Source: Bacteroidales bacterium
Lineage (GTDB): Bacteria > Bacteroidota > Bacteroidia > Bacteroidales > DTU049
DNA: 64,000 bases
Assembly: GCA_026418905.1 (NCBI GenBank)
Contig: JAOAAK010000032.1
Coordinates: 1-64,000, forward strand
Direction of reading: 5' to 3'
Shown here: positions 8,903-17,836 of the stretch, one piece after another
Layout: each line of letters begins with the position of its first letter
How positions within the stretch are numbered: the first letter of the stretch is position 1
Notes under the pieces: model-generated
The model's input: the letters and a program-made list of their open reading frames with translations, nothing else
Database searches by the model: none
Told to the model about the DNA's origin: nothing
Program-made: the position numbers and the translations under genes

Positions 8903-9559
8903 ATGAAATCAATCAGTTTAGTTTTTTTGATGGTTTTCTTCGTTTTTTGCTTTTCCCAAAACGATATACCCGATGTAATTATTCAAACTTCATACGGAGA
9001 AATCAAAATTAAATTATACGACAAAACACCCAAGCATCGAGAAAATTTTCTAAAACTAGCTCGCGAAGGTTATTACAATGGAACATTGTTCCATAGAGTC
9101 ATTCCTGGTTTTATGATTCAAGGCGGAGATCCCGAAAGCAAAAATGCCCCAGAAGGAAAGAGACTTGGGAATGGTGGTCCGGGCTACACTATTCCATTTG
9201 AATATGTTCCGGAGTTTTTTCATAAACGTGGTGCTGTGGCAGCTGCTCGCCTCCCCGACGACATCAATCCAGAGCGAGAAAGTAGTGGATCTCAATTCTA
9301 TATCGTGCAAGGAAGAACTTTTACCGACGAAGAACTCAATAAAATTGAAAAGAAAATAGGTCGTACTATCCCTCCCAATCAACGTGAAGTCTATAAAACC
9401 ATCGGAGGTGCTCCACACTTGGACGGTTCCTATACTGTATTTGGCGAAGTCATTGCTGGAATGGATGTAGTCGACAAAATTGCCCAATTACCTCGAGATA
9501 AATACGATCGACCCTTAACCAACGTTCCGATGAAAGTCATCGCTATCGAAAAAAAATAA
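8903..9559 (+). CDS. secreted cyclophilin-type peptidyl-prolyl isomerase
   Basis: Catalyses cis-trans isomerisation of X-Pro bonds, here outside the cytoplasm. The 218-residue protein starts with a signal peptide (MKSISLVFLMVFFVFCFSQ). The cyclophilin core follows: VIIQTSYGEIKIKLYDKTP, the active-site segment FHRVIPGFMIQGGDPE with the catalytic Arg and Phe, GSQFYIVQG, and FGEVIAGMDVVDKIA. An insert between these, with a Glu/Lys-rich helix and IPPNQREVYKTIGG, is common in Bacteroidota cyclophilins. The ATG at 8903 was preferred to an upstream frame start because it puts the signal peptide at the N-terminus. pheS starts seven bases downstream. Confidence 0.93.
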   Translation: MKSISLVFLMVFFVFCFSQNDIPDVIIQTSYGEIKIKLYDKTPKHRENFLKLAREGYYNGTLFHRVIPGFMIQGGDPESKNAPEGKRLGNGGPGYTIPFEYVPEFFHKRGAVAAARLPDDINPERESSGSQFYIVQGRTFTDEELNKIEKKIGRTIPPNQREVYKTIGGAPHLDGSYTVFGEVIAGMDVVDKIAQLPRDKYDRPLTNVPMKVIAIEKK

Positions 9560-9565
9560 AACCCC

Positions 9566-10591
9566 ATGGACATCGAAACTGGTACATTACTAAAAAAAAT
9601 TGAATCTTTTGTTCCTTCGAACGAACAAGATCTCGAACAATTTAAGAGCGAATATTTGGGCAAGAAAGGCATTGTCCAGCAGTTACTCGATAGCATCAAA
9701 ACCCTCCCTCCAGAACAAAAGAAAGAAGTTGGAAAGATAGCCAATCAACTCAAAGAGGCTGTTTTAACGAAATACCAAACATATAAAGAAAAATTTAAAT
9801 ACGAAAAGCAAATCCATAAGCCAGACGATCTAACTAGACCTACAGCCCCATTGATGGGTGGTTATCACCCCATCACTTTAGTGATGTTTAAAATCATTGA
9901 CGTTTTTCGTCAAATGGGTTTTGCCGTTGCAGAAGGACCAGAAGTCGAAGATGATTGGCATAACTTTTCAGCACTGAATTTTCCACCAGATCACCCTGCG
10001 CGTGAAATGCAAGACACGTTTTTCATAAACCAATCCAAAGGGATTTTGCTTCGCACACATACAAGTTCAGTTCAAATTCGAGTCATGGAGGCAACCCGGC
10101 CCCCATTGCGATATATATTCCCAGGCAGAGTCTATCGTAACGAAGCCATATCTGCTCGTTCTCACTGCTTTTTTCACCAAATAGAAGGTTTGTATGTAGA
10201 TCATCAAGTATCTTTTGCTGATTTAAAAGCAACTTTACTTCATTTTGCTCGTAGCATTTTCTCCCCCGAGACTCAGATACGTTTTCGTCCTTCCTTTTTT
10301 CCTTTCACTGAACCATCGGCCGAAATGGATATATCTTGTAACCTTTGTCAAGGTTCTGGATGTTCGTTTTGCAAATACACAGGCTGGGTAGAAATTTTAG
10401 GTTGTGGGATGGTGGATCCCGAAGTTTTAAAAAATTGCAATATTTCTCCCGACGAGTTCACAGGCTTTGCTTTCGGACTTGGTGTCGAACGAATCACCAA
10501 CCTGCTTTTCGGTGTCAACGATATTAGACTCTTTTCTCAAAATGACATGAGGTTTCTGCAAAACTTCATTTCCGGAAAACTTGTCTTTTAA
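9566..10591 (+). CDS. pheS: phenylalanyl-tRNA synthetase alpha subunit
   Basis: Catalytic subunit of the class II enzyme that charges tRNA-Phe; 341 residues, full length. The N-terminal coiled coil (EQDLEQFKSEYLGKKGIVQ) binds tRNA. The core shows class II motif 2 (GRVYRNEAISARSHCFFHQ) and motif 3 (GFAFGLGVERITNLLFG). A CNLCQGSGCSFCKYTGW insert with four cysteines is usual in this subunit in the phylum. pheT is not adjacent, so the two subunits are encoded apart. The 3' end overlaps the convergent flippase gene by four bases. Confidence 0.97.
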   Translation: MDIETGTLLKKIESFVPSNEQDLEQFKSEYLGKKGIVQQLLDSIKTLPPEQKKEVGKIANQLKEAVLTKYQTYKEKFKYEKQIHKPDDLTRPTAPLMGGYHPITLVMFKIIDVFRQMGFAVAEGPEVEDDWHNFSALNFPPDHPAREMQDTFFINQSKGILLRTHTSSVQIRVMEATRPPLRYIFPGRVYRNEAISARSHCFFHQIEGLYVDHQVSFADLKATLLHFARSIFSPETQIRFRPSFFPFTEPSAEMDISCNLCQGSGCSFCKYTGWVEILGCGMVDPEVLKNCNISPDEFTGFAFGLGVERITNLLFGVNDIRLFSQNDMRFLQNFISGKLVF

Positions 10592-12042
10592 ATCTTGCGT
10601 TCTTTTATAAAGGACCAAAGTAATCTACCAGCCTTCAAGTGATACATAAAGAATGCAGCTTCAAAAGCAAGACTAAGAACTGAAATGCTAATTCCAACAA
10701 ATATTTCATTTAACCCCCATAGAAGCAATTCTTTTCCAATAAGTCCCATGACGCCAAAAAAAACAACAATAATTCCAATCCACTTGAAAAAAGAATAAGT
10801 TCGAGCATATTTTCCAGAGAGCCAAACCATCATCAAAGCAGAAAATGCCTGCGTAGACAAACTGGCCAACGCAGCTCCCAACACATCAAAATGTGGAATT
10901 AACCACATGTTCAATAAAACATTGAGAACAAGCGCCGCAAATGTCACTATATTCAGCCAATACAGGCGACCAGCAGCCGTGAGGTATGTACCAAAAATAT
11001 AAATTAAAGCCACGAAAAAGAAATCGCCCATAAGGATAGGCAACAAAGAACTAGCTAATGACACATCATGATGATACAGCCAATCAATAGCCTGGGATGG
11101 CCAAAGAGCGGACAAGATCCATATAAACGCCGCAAACGACACCAATATAAACGTGCTGCTTTTTAAAACTTCACGTACATCTTGGTGGGAGGCAATCATT
11201 CTCGAAAGCAAAGGTAGCAAAATGACACCAAACAAAGCAGCAAACATATTGAAAGCATCCAATATTCGGAACACCATAGCATATACACCCGCCGAATACT
11301 CACCTCCAGGAAGTAAACGCTCTAACATCACAGCATCGATACGCGTGTAAAGATTCATCCACAAAGCAAGCAAAGCAAATGGCAAACCCTCCTTAATGTA
11401 GCTTTTGATTCTTGCGAACGAAATTTTATGAAAGCTAATAGATATGTGACCGTAAGTAAAATAAAAACCTGCTAGAAAAACCAAAAGCAACGAAAAAGTT
11501 TGAACATATACAAAAGTGTAAACGGAAACCTCCAAGGGAATCCAGTTGGTCCATAACAATAAACCCATGAACAAAATAACAAGTGCTTTATCGAGAACGG
11601 AAAAAATACTATCCACGACAAATCTTTGCATGCCAGAGATGAAAGAACGAAAAAAAGTAATGAAGGATGCTAATATCTGATTTAAAGCTACCCAGAATAA
11701 AAGGCCCATTTGTTTCCACGTGTATCCAATTGAAAAAGCTAAAACAAAAACTAGAACTACGTAGAAAAGCGAAAGTAAGAATTTAAGCCAAAAAACATCA
11801 CGTGCATAATCTTCATTGAATTGAAAATCATAAGCAACTTTTCTATTGTTATAATTCGTCAAGCCAATATCCAACAAAAAATTAAATAACAAGGAAAAGC
11901 TTAAAATTGCAAAATAAAATCCATACTCTTCTGAACCAACCATATTTTGTACTACCCGATCAATCCCAAAAATCCAAAATGGCTTGATGAGTAAATTGAC
12001 AAACAAAAGAAAAAATAAGTTAAGCAAAAACTTTTTCTGCAT
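10588..12042 (-). CDS. polysaccharide flippase (Wzx/MATE-like)
   Basis: Integral inner-membrane protein of 484 residues with about 12-14 hydrophobic helices spread along its length. It starts MQKKFLLNLFFLLFVNLLIKP, as in polysaccharide biosynthesis proteins of the MOP superfamily. The pattern of paired helices with short loops and residues such as GVILLPLLSR near the middle fits lipid-linked oligosaccharide flippases. It probably moves a repeat unit built by the neighbouring glycosyltransferases across the membrane. It stands divergent from the glycosyltransferase at 12080. The substrate is unknown. Confidence 0.85.
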   Translation of the reverse strand: MQKKFLLNLFFLLFVNLLIKPFWIFGIDRVVQNMVGSEEYGFYFAILSFSLLFNFLLDIGLTNYNNRKVAYDFQFNEDYARDVFWLKFLLSLFYVVLVFVLAFSIGYTWKQMGLLFWVALNQILASFITFFRSFISGMQRFVVDSIFSVLDKALVILFMGLLLWTNWIPLEVSVYTFVYVQTFSLLLVFLAGFYFTYGHISISFHKISFARIKSYIKEGLPFALLALWMNLYTRIDAVMLERLLPGGEYSAGVYAMVFRILDAFNMFAALFGVILLPLLSRMIASHQDVREVLKSSTFILVSFAAFIWILSALWPSQAIDWLYHHDVSLASSLLPILMGDFFFVALIYIFGTYLTAAGRLYWLNIVTFAALVLNVLLNMWLIPHFDVLGAALASLSTQAFSALMMVWLSGKYARTYSFFKWIGIIVVFFGVMGLIGKELLLWGLNEIFVGISISVLSLAFEAAFFMYHLKAGRLLWSFIKERKI

Positions 12043-12079
12043 GGAGTAGAAAATGATAATTTTGCTGCTAAGTTACAAA

Positions 12080-13222
12080 ATGAAAAACGACCATTTTAAA
12101 ATTGCCATCAATTGCCGACACTGGCTTCCAGGAAAAATGGAAGGGTTCGGACGCTATGTAAGTGAAATTGCTCCACGCCTTGCTGTCACTATGCCTGAGG
12201 TGAAATTTTACTGGCTTTTTGATCGTAAACCTTCATCGTCAATTCCAGATTTTTCGAATGTGCAGAAAATTATTTTGCCACCACCTGCACGCACCATTGA
12301 ACTTATTCGATGTTGGAACGATCTTTCGGTGAGATTATTTTTAAAAAAAAAGTCCATTTCCCTTTTTTTTTCTCCCGATAACCATTTATCCCTGACTACT
12401 CAAGTGCCTCAAGTAGTTACGATACATGATATCAATTTTATGGTTTTTCCACACGCTTTACCTCCATTGGCAACTCGCTTCTACCAAAAAAGAACACCAT
12501 CTTATCTTCGAAAATCAACACACATCTTGACCGTCTCTGAATTTAGCAAAAAAGAAATTTTACGCTTTTTCCCTTTTGTTGCAGAGGAAAAAATAAGTGT
12601 AGTGTACAATGGAATTTCCTCAGTTTTTAAGCCTCTTACACCCAAACAACAACAAGAAACAAGAAACAAATATACTTCTGGACAACCATACTTCTTCGTT
12701 CTAGGCTCTTTACATCAAAGAAAAAATATTCAAAACACAATAGAGGCTTTTCAAATGTTCAAACAGAAAATAAATTCTCCATGGTACCTTGTCATAACAG
12801 GCCGACCACTTTGGAAGAATGTGAACTTGAATATTGCCAACGACATTCGAGCAGACATCATTTTTACAGGTTATGTTAGCGATGAAGAAGTAGCACGTTT
12901 AATGGGTGCAGCTCATGCCTTGGTTTTTTGTTCGTTATACGAAGGATTTGGCTTGCCTTTGGCAGAAGCTTTTGCTTGTCATATTCCAGCTATCACTTCA
13001 AGCAATTCTGCCCTTGCTGAAATAGGTTCCCGTGGAGCTTTGCTTGTTAATCCCAATTCCCCAAGCGACATTGCCCATGCGATGGTAGAAATAGCAACCA
13101 ATACGTCACTTTACCAGAAGCTCATTGAAGAAACTATGATGCAAAAACAATTTTTCAATTGGGACAAAACAGTTGAACGTATTAGCCAAATTTTTTTAAA
13201 AATTTTAAATCAAACAATATGA
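12080..13222 (+). CDS. glycosyltransferase family 4
   Basis: Sugar transferase of 380 residues with GT-B fold. The N-terminal half has INCRHWLPGKMEGFGRYVSE, a typical donor/acceptor loop, and VTIHDINFMVFP. The C-terminal half has FFVLGSLHQRKNI, the linker seen in mannosyltransferase-like enzymes, and CSLYEGFGLPLAEAFACHIPAI, the E(x)7E nucleotide-sugar motif. An in-frame start lies nine codons upstream at 12053; I prefer 12080, where the conserved part begins. It overlaps msrBA by four bases (ATGA), so both genes are translated together. Likely role: surface polysaccharide. Confidence 0.88.
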   Translation: MKNDHFKIAINCRHWLPGKMEGFGRYVSEIAPRLAVTMPEVKFYWLFDRKPSSSIPDFSNVQKIILPPPARTIELIRCWNDLSVRLFLKKKSISLFFSPDNHLSLTTQVPQVVTIHDINFMVFPHALPPLATRFYQKRTPSYLRKSTHILTVSEFSKKEILRFFPFVAEEKISVVYNGISSVFKPLTPKQQQETRNKYTSGQPYFFVLGSLHQRKNIQNTIEAFQMFKQKINSPWYLVITGRPLWKNVNLNIANDIRADIIFTGYVSDEEVARLMGAAHALVFCSLYEGFGLPLAEAFACHIPAITSSNSALAEIGSRGALLVNPNSPSDIAHAMVEIATNTSLYQKLIEETMMQKQFFNWDKTVERISQIFLKILNQTI

Positions 13223-14070
13223 CATACAATCCCCTTCACAAGTTCGAGCAAGAGGTAATATTACACAAAGCTACAGAAAAGCCCTTTAGTAGCTCGTTAT
13301 TAAAAATAAAAGAGCCAGGGACATTTTTGTGCAAACAATGCAATCAGCCTCTTTTTTACACTCGCTGGAAATTTGATTCCGGAACCGGATGGCCTTCGTT
13401 CGACGATGTTTTGAAGGAAGCTGTTATTTTGCAACAGGAATCCGACGGTAGAACCGAGGTTCAATGTTCACGCTGCCATGCCCATCTCGGCCATCTTTTT
13501 GTAGGCGAAGGCTTTACTTCTAAAATGAATCGTTATTGTATCAATGGGATAGCCCTGCGTTTTATACCAAAAGAGATCAACTACGTACCAGAAAGAGCTA
13601 TTTTTGCAGCTGGTTGTTTTTGGGGAGTAGAATATTTCTTTCGAAAAGCACCAGGTGTGATTTCAGCCATTTCAGGATATACGGGAGGTCAATTGGACTT
13701 TCCTACTTACGAAGATGTTAAGACTGGTAAAACAGGTCATTTCGAGTCCGTCGAAGTATTTTTCAATCCCAATGAAACAACTTTTGAAAACTTGATCCAA
13801 CTATTTTTCGAAATTCATGATTTTTCACAAGAAGACGGACAAGGTCCAGACATTGGCGAACAATACCGATCTGCCATTTTCTATTTATCTAATGCTCAAA
13901 AAAGCATTGCCGAAAATTACGTTAACATTCTCAAAGAAAAGGGTTACCATGTTGCCACGCAGCTAATTCCTGCCTCTGTTTTTTGGGAAGCTGAAAATTA
14001 CCATCAAAACTATTATTATAAAATTGCTTCTACTCCTTATTGCCACTTTAGAAGAAAAATTTTCGGCTGA
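13219..14070 (+). CDS. msrBA: bifunctional methionine sulfoxide reductase, MsrB-MsrA order
   Basis: Repairs both methionine-R- and -S-sulfoxide in proteins. Residues about 1-115 form MsrB with zinc ligands CKQC and CSRC, WPSF, and the catalytic Cys in NRYCING. Residues about 125-283 form MsrA with the catalytic AAGCFWGVEYFF, YTGG, GHFESVEV and the DxxxQxNDxGxQYR-type segment (DGQGPDIGEQYRSAIFY). No signal peptide, so it is cytoplasmic. The domain order MsrB-MsrA is reversed relative to the well-known MsrA-MsrB fusions of Neisseria and Haemophilus. Translation is coupled to a glycosyltransferase by a four-base overlap. Confidence 0.95.
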   Translation: MTYNPLHKFEQEVILHKATEKPFSSSLLKIKEPGTFLCKQCNQPLFYTRWKFDSGTGWPSFDDVLKEAVILQQESDGRTEVQCSRCHAHLGHLFVGEGFTSKMNRYCINGIALRFIPKEINYVPERAIFAAGCFWGVEYFFRKAPGVISAISGYTGGQLDFPTYEDVKTGKTGHFESVEVFFNPNETTFENLIQLFFEIHDFSQEDGQGPDIGEQYRSAIFYLSNAQKSIAENYVNILKEKGYHVATQLIPASVFWEAENYHQNYYYKIASTPYCHFRRKIFG

Positions 14071-14162
14071 ATAACTTTTTGATACTTAACTAACAAATAA
14101 AAATATCGTCTATAATTATGTAAAACATTGTGTGAAGTTACGAAATCATAAATGAATGGAAT

Positions 14163-15563
14163 ATGCTACGAAAAAAAATAAAAATATATTTTTTTGATTT
14201 AATTATGCATAGATTATCGAATGCTCATAGTACTTACATTCCCAGCCTCACTGAAATAAAAAAATACTCAGTACTGCTTGTGTTATGGATATTGCTATTG
14301 TTTTTTATTACTTTCTATCCCACGGTTAGAGTTCTCGTAATAGGTCATCGTTCTTATTTAACAACATACGAACTTTTTTTCTCACTTTTACCTGACATAT
14401 TCATATTACTATTTGGGATTGCTGCTGTTTTTCTTAGTGAAACTAATCCTTTAAAATTGATTAAACAAAAGAAAATTAAACTCGAAATAGCTGATATCAT
14501 CCTAATTTTTTATATCCTCATTTACATAGCTTTAGGTTTGATTCATTTAGCTTATCCTATTGCCTTTTTTCATGCTATCCGCATAACCTTTTTGCCCCTC
14601 GTTTTTTATGTTATTTTCCGGTTCTTATCGGAAAAGGAAACAAAGTTTTTATTGATGATCCTCATGTGGTGGTTGTTTGGGCTGAGTTTTTTAGCCAGTG
14701 GGTTGTATCTTTTTTCTCATGAAATTTTCCTAAAAATCTACGAGTTACTTGACATTCCTACGTGGGAATATATCATTCCCCGCCTATCTTTTCTTATTTG
14801 GAGTCCTGTAGTTTTTGGTAGTTGCATGGCTTTGGGCTTGTTTCTTTCTCAACTTTTTATCAAAAAAACTCTGCTTCGATTCTTGATCGCAGTTGTTTTT
14901 TCCATCTCCCTGGTACTTACTATGAGCAGAGGTGCCATACTGAGCACATTACTGACCCTCATATTTGTTTTTATTGTTTCCAAAGATTTTAGATTCTCTT
15001 CCCTAGCTTACCTTGCTACTTTTCTATTCATATTTTTTTCTCTTTCATTTATCTTAACAAAATCAACAGACCTTGCCTTCTGGACTTTTCAATCTACTGA
15101 AAAAGTAATTCAAGGAACTTCAGAAGAATCAAGAGATATTTCATATTCTCAAATTATTCATGATGTTCACCATGCTATATGCAAGCAAAAGGATACTACT
15201 TTTTTTCCCCCAGAAAAACTAGTTTTGGGCTCTGGTTTAGGAACAGCTGGTCATGTTGGTATGAAATATAGTCAAAAGTTTGATTTTCCTTTTTACCCAG
15301 CTACTTTGGACGGATATTACTTGAAAATTTTTATAGAAACAGGATTAATTGGTCTTTTTATTTTTCTTTTAATCATGGGTTCTTTGTTCATGTGGTATTT
15401 AATTCAATTCATCAAAAGAAAACAGCCAATGCTTCTTTTGCCCACATTGCTTCTTTTTTACACACTTATTCAAAACGCAGTAAGCAATGCCATGGATTTC
15501 TATTTTTATTCTTATGTATTCTGGGCAATTTTAGCTTCCTTTAAAATACAGTCATATGAATAA
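14163..15563 (+). CDS. O-antigen ligase/polymerase-like membrane protein
   Basis: Very hydrophobic protein of 466 residues with about ten or more membrane helices. A large loop near residues 310-370 contains GSGLGTAGHVGMKYSQKFDFP, and is followed by DGYYLKIFIETGLIGLFIFLL, the arrangement typical of the Wzy/WaaL family periplasmic loop. LVLTMSRGAILSTLL further fits this family. It would ligate or polymerise glycan units in the periplasm. The ATG at 14163 has a second ATG 14 codons in. It overlaps the downstream GT2 gene by eight bases. Ligase and polymerase cannot be told apart from sequence alone. Confidence 0.85.
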   Translation: MLRKKIKIYFFDLIMHRLSNAHSTYIPSLTEIKKYSVLLVLWILLLFFITFYPTVRVLVIGHRSYLTTYELFFSLLPDIFILLFGIAAVFLSETNPLKLIKQKKIKLEIADIILIFYILIYIALGLIHLAYPIAFFHAIRITFLPLVFYVIFRFLSEKETKFLLMILMWWLFGLSFLASGLYLFSHEIFLKIYELLDIPTWEYIIPRLSFLIWSPVVFGSCMALGLFLSQLFIKKTLLRFLIAVVFSISLVLTMSRGAILSTLLTLIFVFIVSKDFRFSSLAYLATFLFIFFSLSFILTKSTDLAFWTFQSTEKVIQGTSEESRDISYSQIIHDVHHAICKQKDTTFFPPEKLVLGSGLGTAGHVGMKYSQKFDFPFYPATLDGYYLKIFIETGLIGLFIFLLIMGSLFMWYLIQFIKRKQPMLLLPTLLLFYTLIQNAVSNAMDFYFYSYVFWAILASFKIQSYE

Positions 15564-16479
15564 ACCTCTTGTAAGTATTGTTATTGTTAACTATAACGCA
15601 GGCACATATTTACAGGCATGTATAAAAAGCCTAAAAACTTATGGAATACAGCAAATGGAGATCATTTTGGTTGATAATCATTCTTGCGATGGTAGTCTTA
15701 TAATGGTCGAGAAAAATTACCCTGATCTCATCGTAATCCGTAACGATAAAAACCTTGGGTTTCCAGCAGCTAACAATCAGGGGTTCTCTATTGCCAAAGG
15801 GAAGTATATTTTTATGCTTAATCCCGACGCAGAAGTAACTCCCAATGCGATTTCCAATATGCTTGAATTCATGGAGCAGAATCCTCTCGTAGGTCTTCTT
15901 GCCCCCAGAACGATAAATCAACAACAGATTCCAGTACAAAACATTTGGCATCAACCAACCTTATGGTCAACGTTGCTCAATCTATGGCATATTGGCTTTC
16001 TACTTCCCCGTCATAACTATCAGATTAACAATCAGCAAACTATCTTTGAAATTGAAGCCGCATCTGGAGCAGCCATGTTTTTTCGAAAATCATTGCTCGA
16101 ACAAGTTCAGGGTCTGGATGAAACACTTTTTTGGATTGAAGATATAGATTTTTGCAAAAGAATTCTTCAGGCAGGATTTCAAATCGTTTATTTTCCATTC
16201 GCCACTGTTATTCATCATGTCTCCGTGACAGCTCGAAAAAATTATCGTGTTTCCATTTCAAATCAAATATTTAGCAAAGTCAAGTTTTTCAAGAAACATC
16301 ATTCTTCCTTAGCAGTAGCTTTTGTATATACTCAATGTTGGCTTCATGTTTTAGCTAAAATAGGTTGGTTTTCTTTTCTAGCACCATTTAGCTCTATTGC
16401 CCGAAAGAAACTGGATGCATACATCTACACCCTTTCTCGTTTGCACCGCATTCCTCAAAAATTTGAATCCTTAGAATAA
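15556..16479 (+). CDS. glycosyltransferase family 2 (rhamnosyltransferase-like)
   Basis: GT-A fold transferase of 307 residues. It has VSIVIVNYNAGTYLQACIKSL, VDNHSCDGSL, NLGFPAANNQGFSIAKGKYIFMLNPDAE (with the DxD-like NPDAE), SGAAMFFRKSLLEQVQGLDE and IEDIDFCKRILQAGF. This order is characteristic of the WbbL-like rhamnosyltransferase group, though the sugar cannot be assigned. Hydrophobic stretches near the C-terminus may attach it to the membrane. It overlaps the O-antigen ligase-like gene by eight bases and belongs to the polysaccharide cluster. Confidence 0.9.
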   Translation: MNKPLVSIVIVNYNAGTYLQACIKSLKTYGIQQMEIILVDNHSCDGSLIMVEKNYPDLIVIRNDKNLGFPAANNQGFSIAKGKYIFMLNPDAEVTPNAISNMLEFMEQNPLVGLLAPRTINQQQIPVQNIWHQPTLWSTLLNLWHIGFLLPRHNYQINNQQTIFEIEAASGAAMFFRKSLLEQVQGLDETLFWIEDIDFCKRILQAGFQIVYFPFATVIHHVSVTARKNYRVSISNQIFSKVKFFKKHHSSLAVAFVYTQCWLHVLAKIGWFSFLAPFSSIARKKLDAYIYTLSRLHRIPQKFESLE

Positions 16480-16490
16480 TTGTAACTTTG
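16463..16490 (+). promoter_or_regulatory. promoter within the end of the GT2 gene
   Basis: TTG at 16463-16465 is followed after 17 bases by TAACTTTG at 16483-16490, matching the Bacteroidota form. Transcription would start near 16497 and cover the short open frame at 16516 and the glycosyltransferases from 16748. Confidence 0.5.
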
Positions 16491-16515
16491 TAAATCTACC
16501 CGCTTTGATTATCAA

Positions 16516-16785
16516 ATGATTGTTGAAAATTCGTACTTCGTTATAGCCTCAGTTAGTAATATTCATGAGCGTAATAATCTTTTCTTGGAAGAATCTAACC
16601 TTTTATCGAAATCGTGCTTTGATGAAAATTTTATAACATTCATACGGTGTTTTTTCTCTTTCCTCAAAGAAAGCATTTTTTTCAATTTTTTTCTTTTAAT
16701 TTTATTTGGCTTTATGCTAACATCATTGTTTTCCAAAAACAACTTTTATGAAGCAAGATTCATTTACCCTTTGCATACTCGGTGA
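16516..16785 (+). CDS. doubtful small membrane protein
   Basis: An open frame of 89 codons fills most of the 268-base gap between two glycosyltransferase genes. It begins with ATG about 25 bases after a good promoter and carries one hydrophobic stretch near its C-terminus (FFNFFLLILFGFMLTSLF). It overlaps the next gene by 38 bases and resembles nothing I know. The alternative is an untranslated leader for the gene at 16748. Kept only because it fills the gap and has a promoter. Confidence 0.22.
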   Translation: MIVENSYFVIASVSNIHERNNLFLEESNLLSKSCFDENFITFIRCFFSFLKESIFFNFFLLILFGFMLTSLFSKNNFYEARFIYPLHTR

Positions 16786-17836
16786 TGGTCAAAGTATTTT
16801 CGTGCAGCACATTTGTAATTTCTTCGTCCAAAAAAATGTAAAAGTCCACCTCATAACATTCCGAAATGCCTATATTCCTCATGTCACCATTCATCATCTG
16901 CTTTCAAAAAAAATCAATCCTCAGGGGAACAATTTTCATCTTCTATTACATACGTTCAAGATCAGAAAGTTAATTCGGTCTATTAAACCTGATATTCTCT
17001 ATGCTCTTTATGCTACAAGCTACGGTTTTATGGCAGCTTTTTCTGGAGTTAGTCCTTTATTTCTTCACGCTATTGGAAGCGATGTTTTAATAAGTCCTCG
17101 CAAAAATTTTTTATACAGGTTAATTTTAAAATTCGTTTTTAACCGTAGTACTCGCATTTATGCTGTTTCCGAACAAATAATTGAAAAAATTCAAAAAATG
17201 GGAATCTCCTCGTCTCGCATCCAGCATGCTATTTTGGGAGTCCAATCTGATATTTTTCGCCCTTTTTTCAACGAGAAGATTCCTTTTTCTATCATAAGCA
17301 CTCGGAATTTTGAAAAAATATATAGAATTGAAGCTCTTATTCCTGCTATTGCCCTACTCCGTCAGCACTACCCCCTTCTTCAAGTATTTTTAGCAGGAAA
17401 AGGTTCACAAGAAGTAATCATTCGAAACCTCGTTAAAAATTACCAATTGGATGATGTGGTAACTTTCCTTGGTTACCTTTCTCCTGAAAAACTTGCTTCG
17501 TACCTTCAAAAAACTATGATATATGTGTCGCTTTCATCATCAGACGGAGCAAGCATATCTTTGTTAGAAGCCATGTCTTGTAGCTGCATACCTGTAGTGA
17601 CAAATATTCCAGCTAATACTTATTGGATCCAAGATGGGAAGAACGGTTTTTTACTCCATTCCCTCGAACCAACTTCTATTGCTTCTACCATCGAAAAAGT
17701 TTTTTCTCTCAGCTTGAAAGAAATGAATGACATGCAACAAATAAATTATCAGCTGGTTGCAGAAAAAGGTGATTTCAAGAAAATCATGGATAAAATTTAC
17801 CTTTCTTTTCTCTCTCATCTAAAGCAAACACCATGA
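16748..17836 (+). CDS. glycosyltransferase family 4
   Basis: Sugar transferase of 362 residues. The N-terminal half is diverged: CILGDGQSIFVQHICNFFVQKN, then IKPDILYALYATSYGFMAAF and LHAIGSDVL, as in group 1 enzymes. The C-terminal half has IISTRNFEKIYRIEAL, VFLAGKGSQ, VTFLGYL and SSSDGASISLLEAMSCSCIPVVTNI with the E(x)7-type motif partly replaced. The ATG at 16748 is followed at once by conserved sequence. It overlaps the next gene by four bases (ATGA). Likely part of surface glycan synthesis. Confidence 0.88.
   Translation: MKQDSFTLCILGDGQSIFVQHICNFFVQKNVKVHLITFRNAYIPHVTIHHLLSKKINPQGNNFHLLLHTFKIRKLIRSIKPDILYALYATSYGFMAAFSGVSPLFLHAIGSDVLISPRKNFLYRLILKFVFNRSTRIYAVSEQIIEKIQKMGISSSRIQHAILGVQSDIFRPFFNEKIPFSIISTRNFEKIYRIEALIPAIALLRQHYPLLQVFLAGKGSQEVIIRNLVKNYQLDDVVTFLGYLSPEKLASYLQKTMIYVSLSSSDGASISLLEAMSCSCIPVVTNIPANTYWIQDGKNGFLLHSLEPTSIASTIEKVFSLSLKEMNDMQQINYQLVAEKGDFKKIMDKIYLSFLSHLKQTP

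Noticed and set aside
8805-8912. 36-codon extension of the glycosyltransferase at 7602
   Set aside because: It is not part of the family and would overlap the divergent cyclophilin gene.
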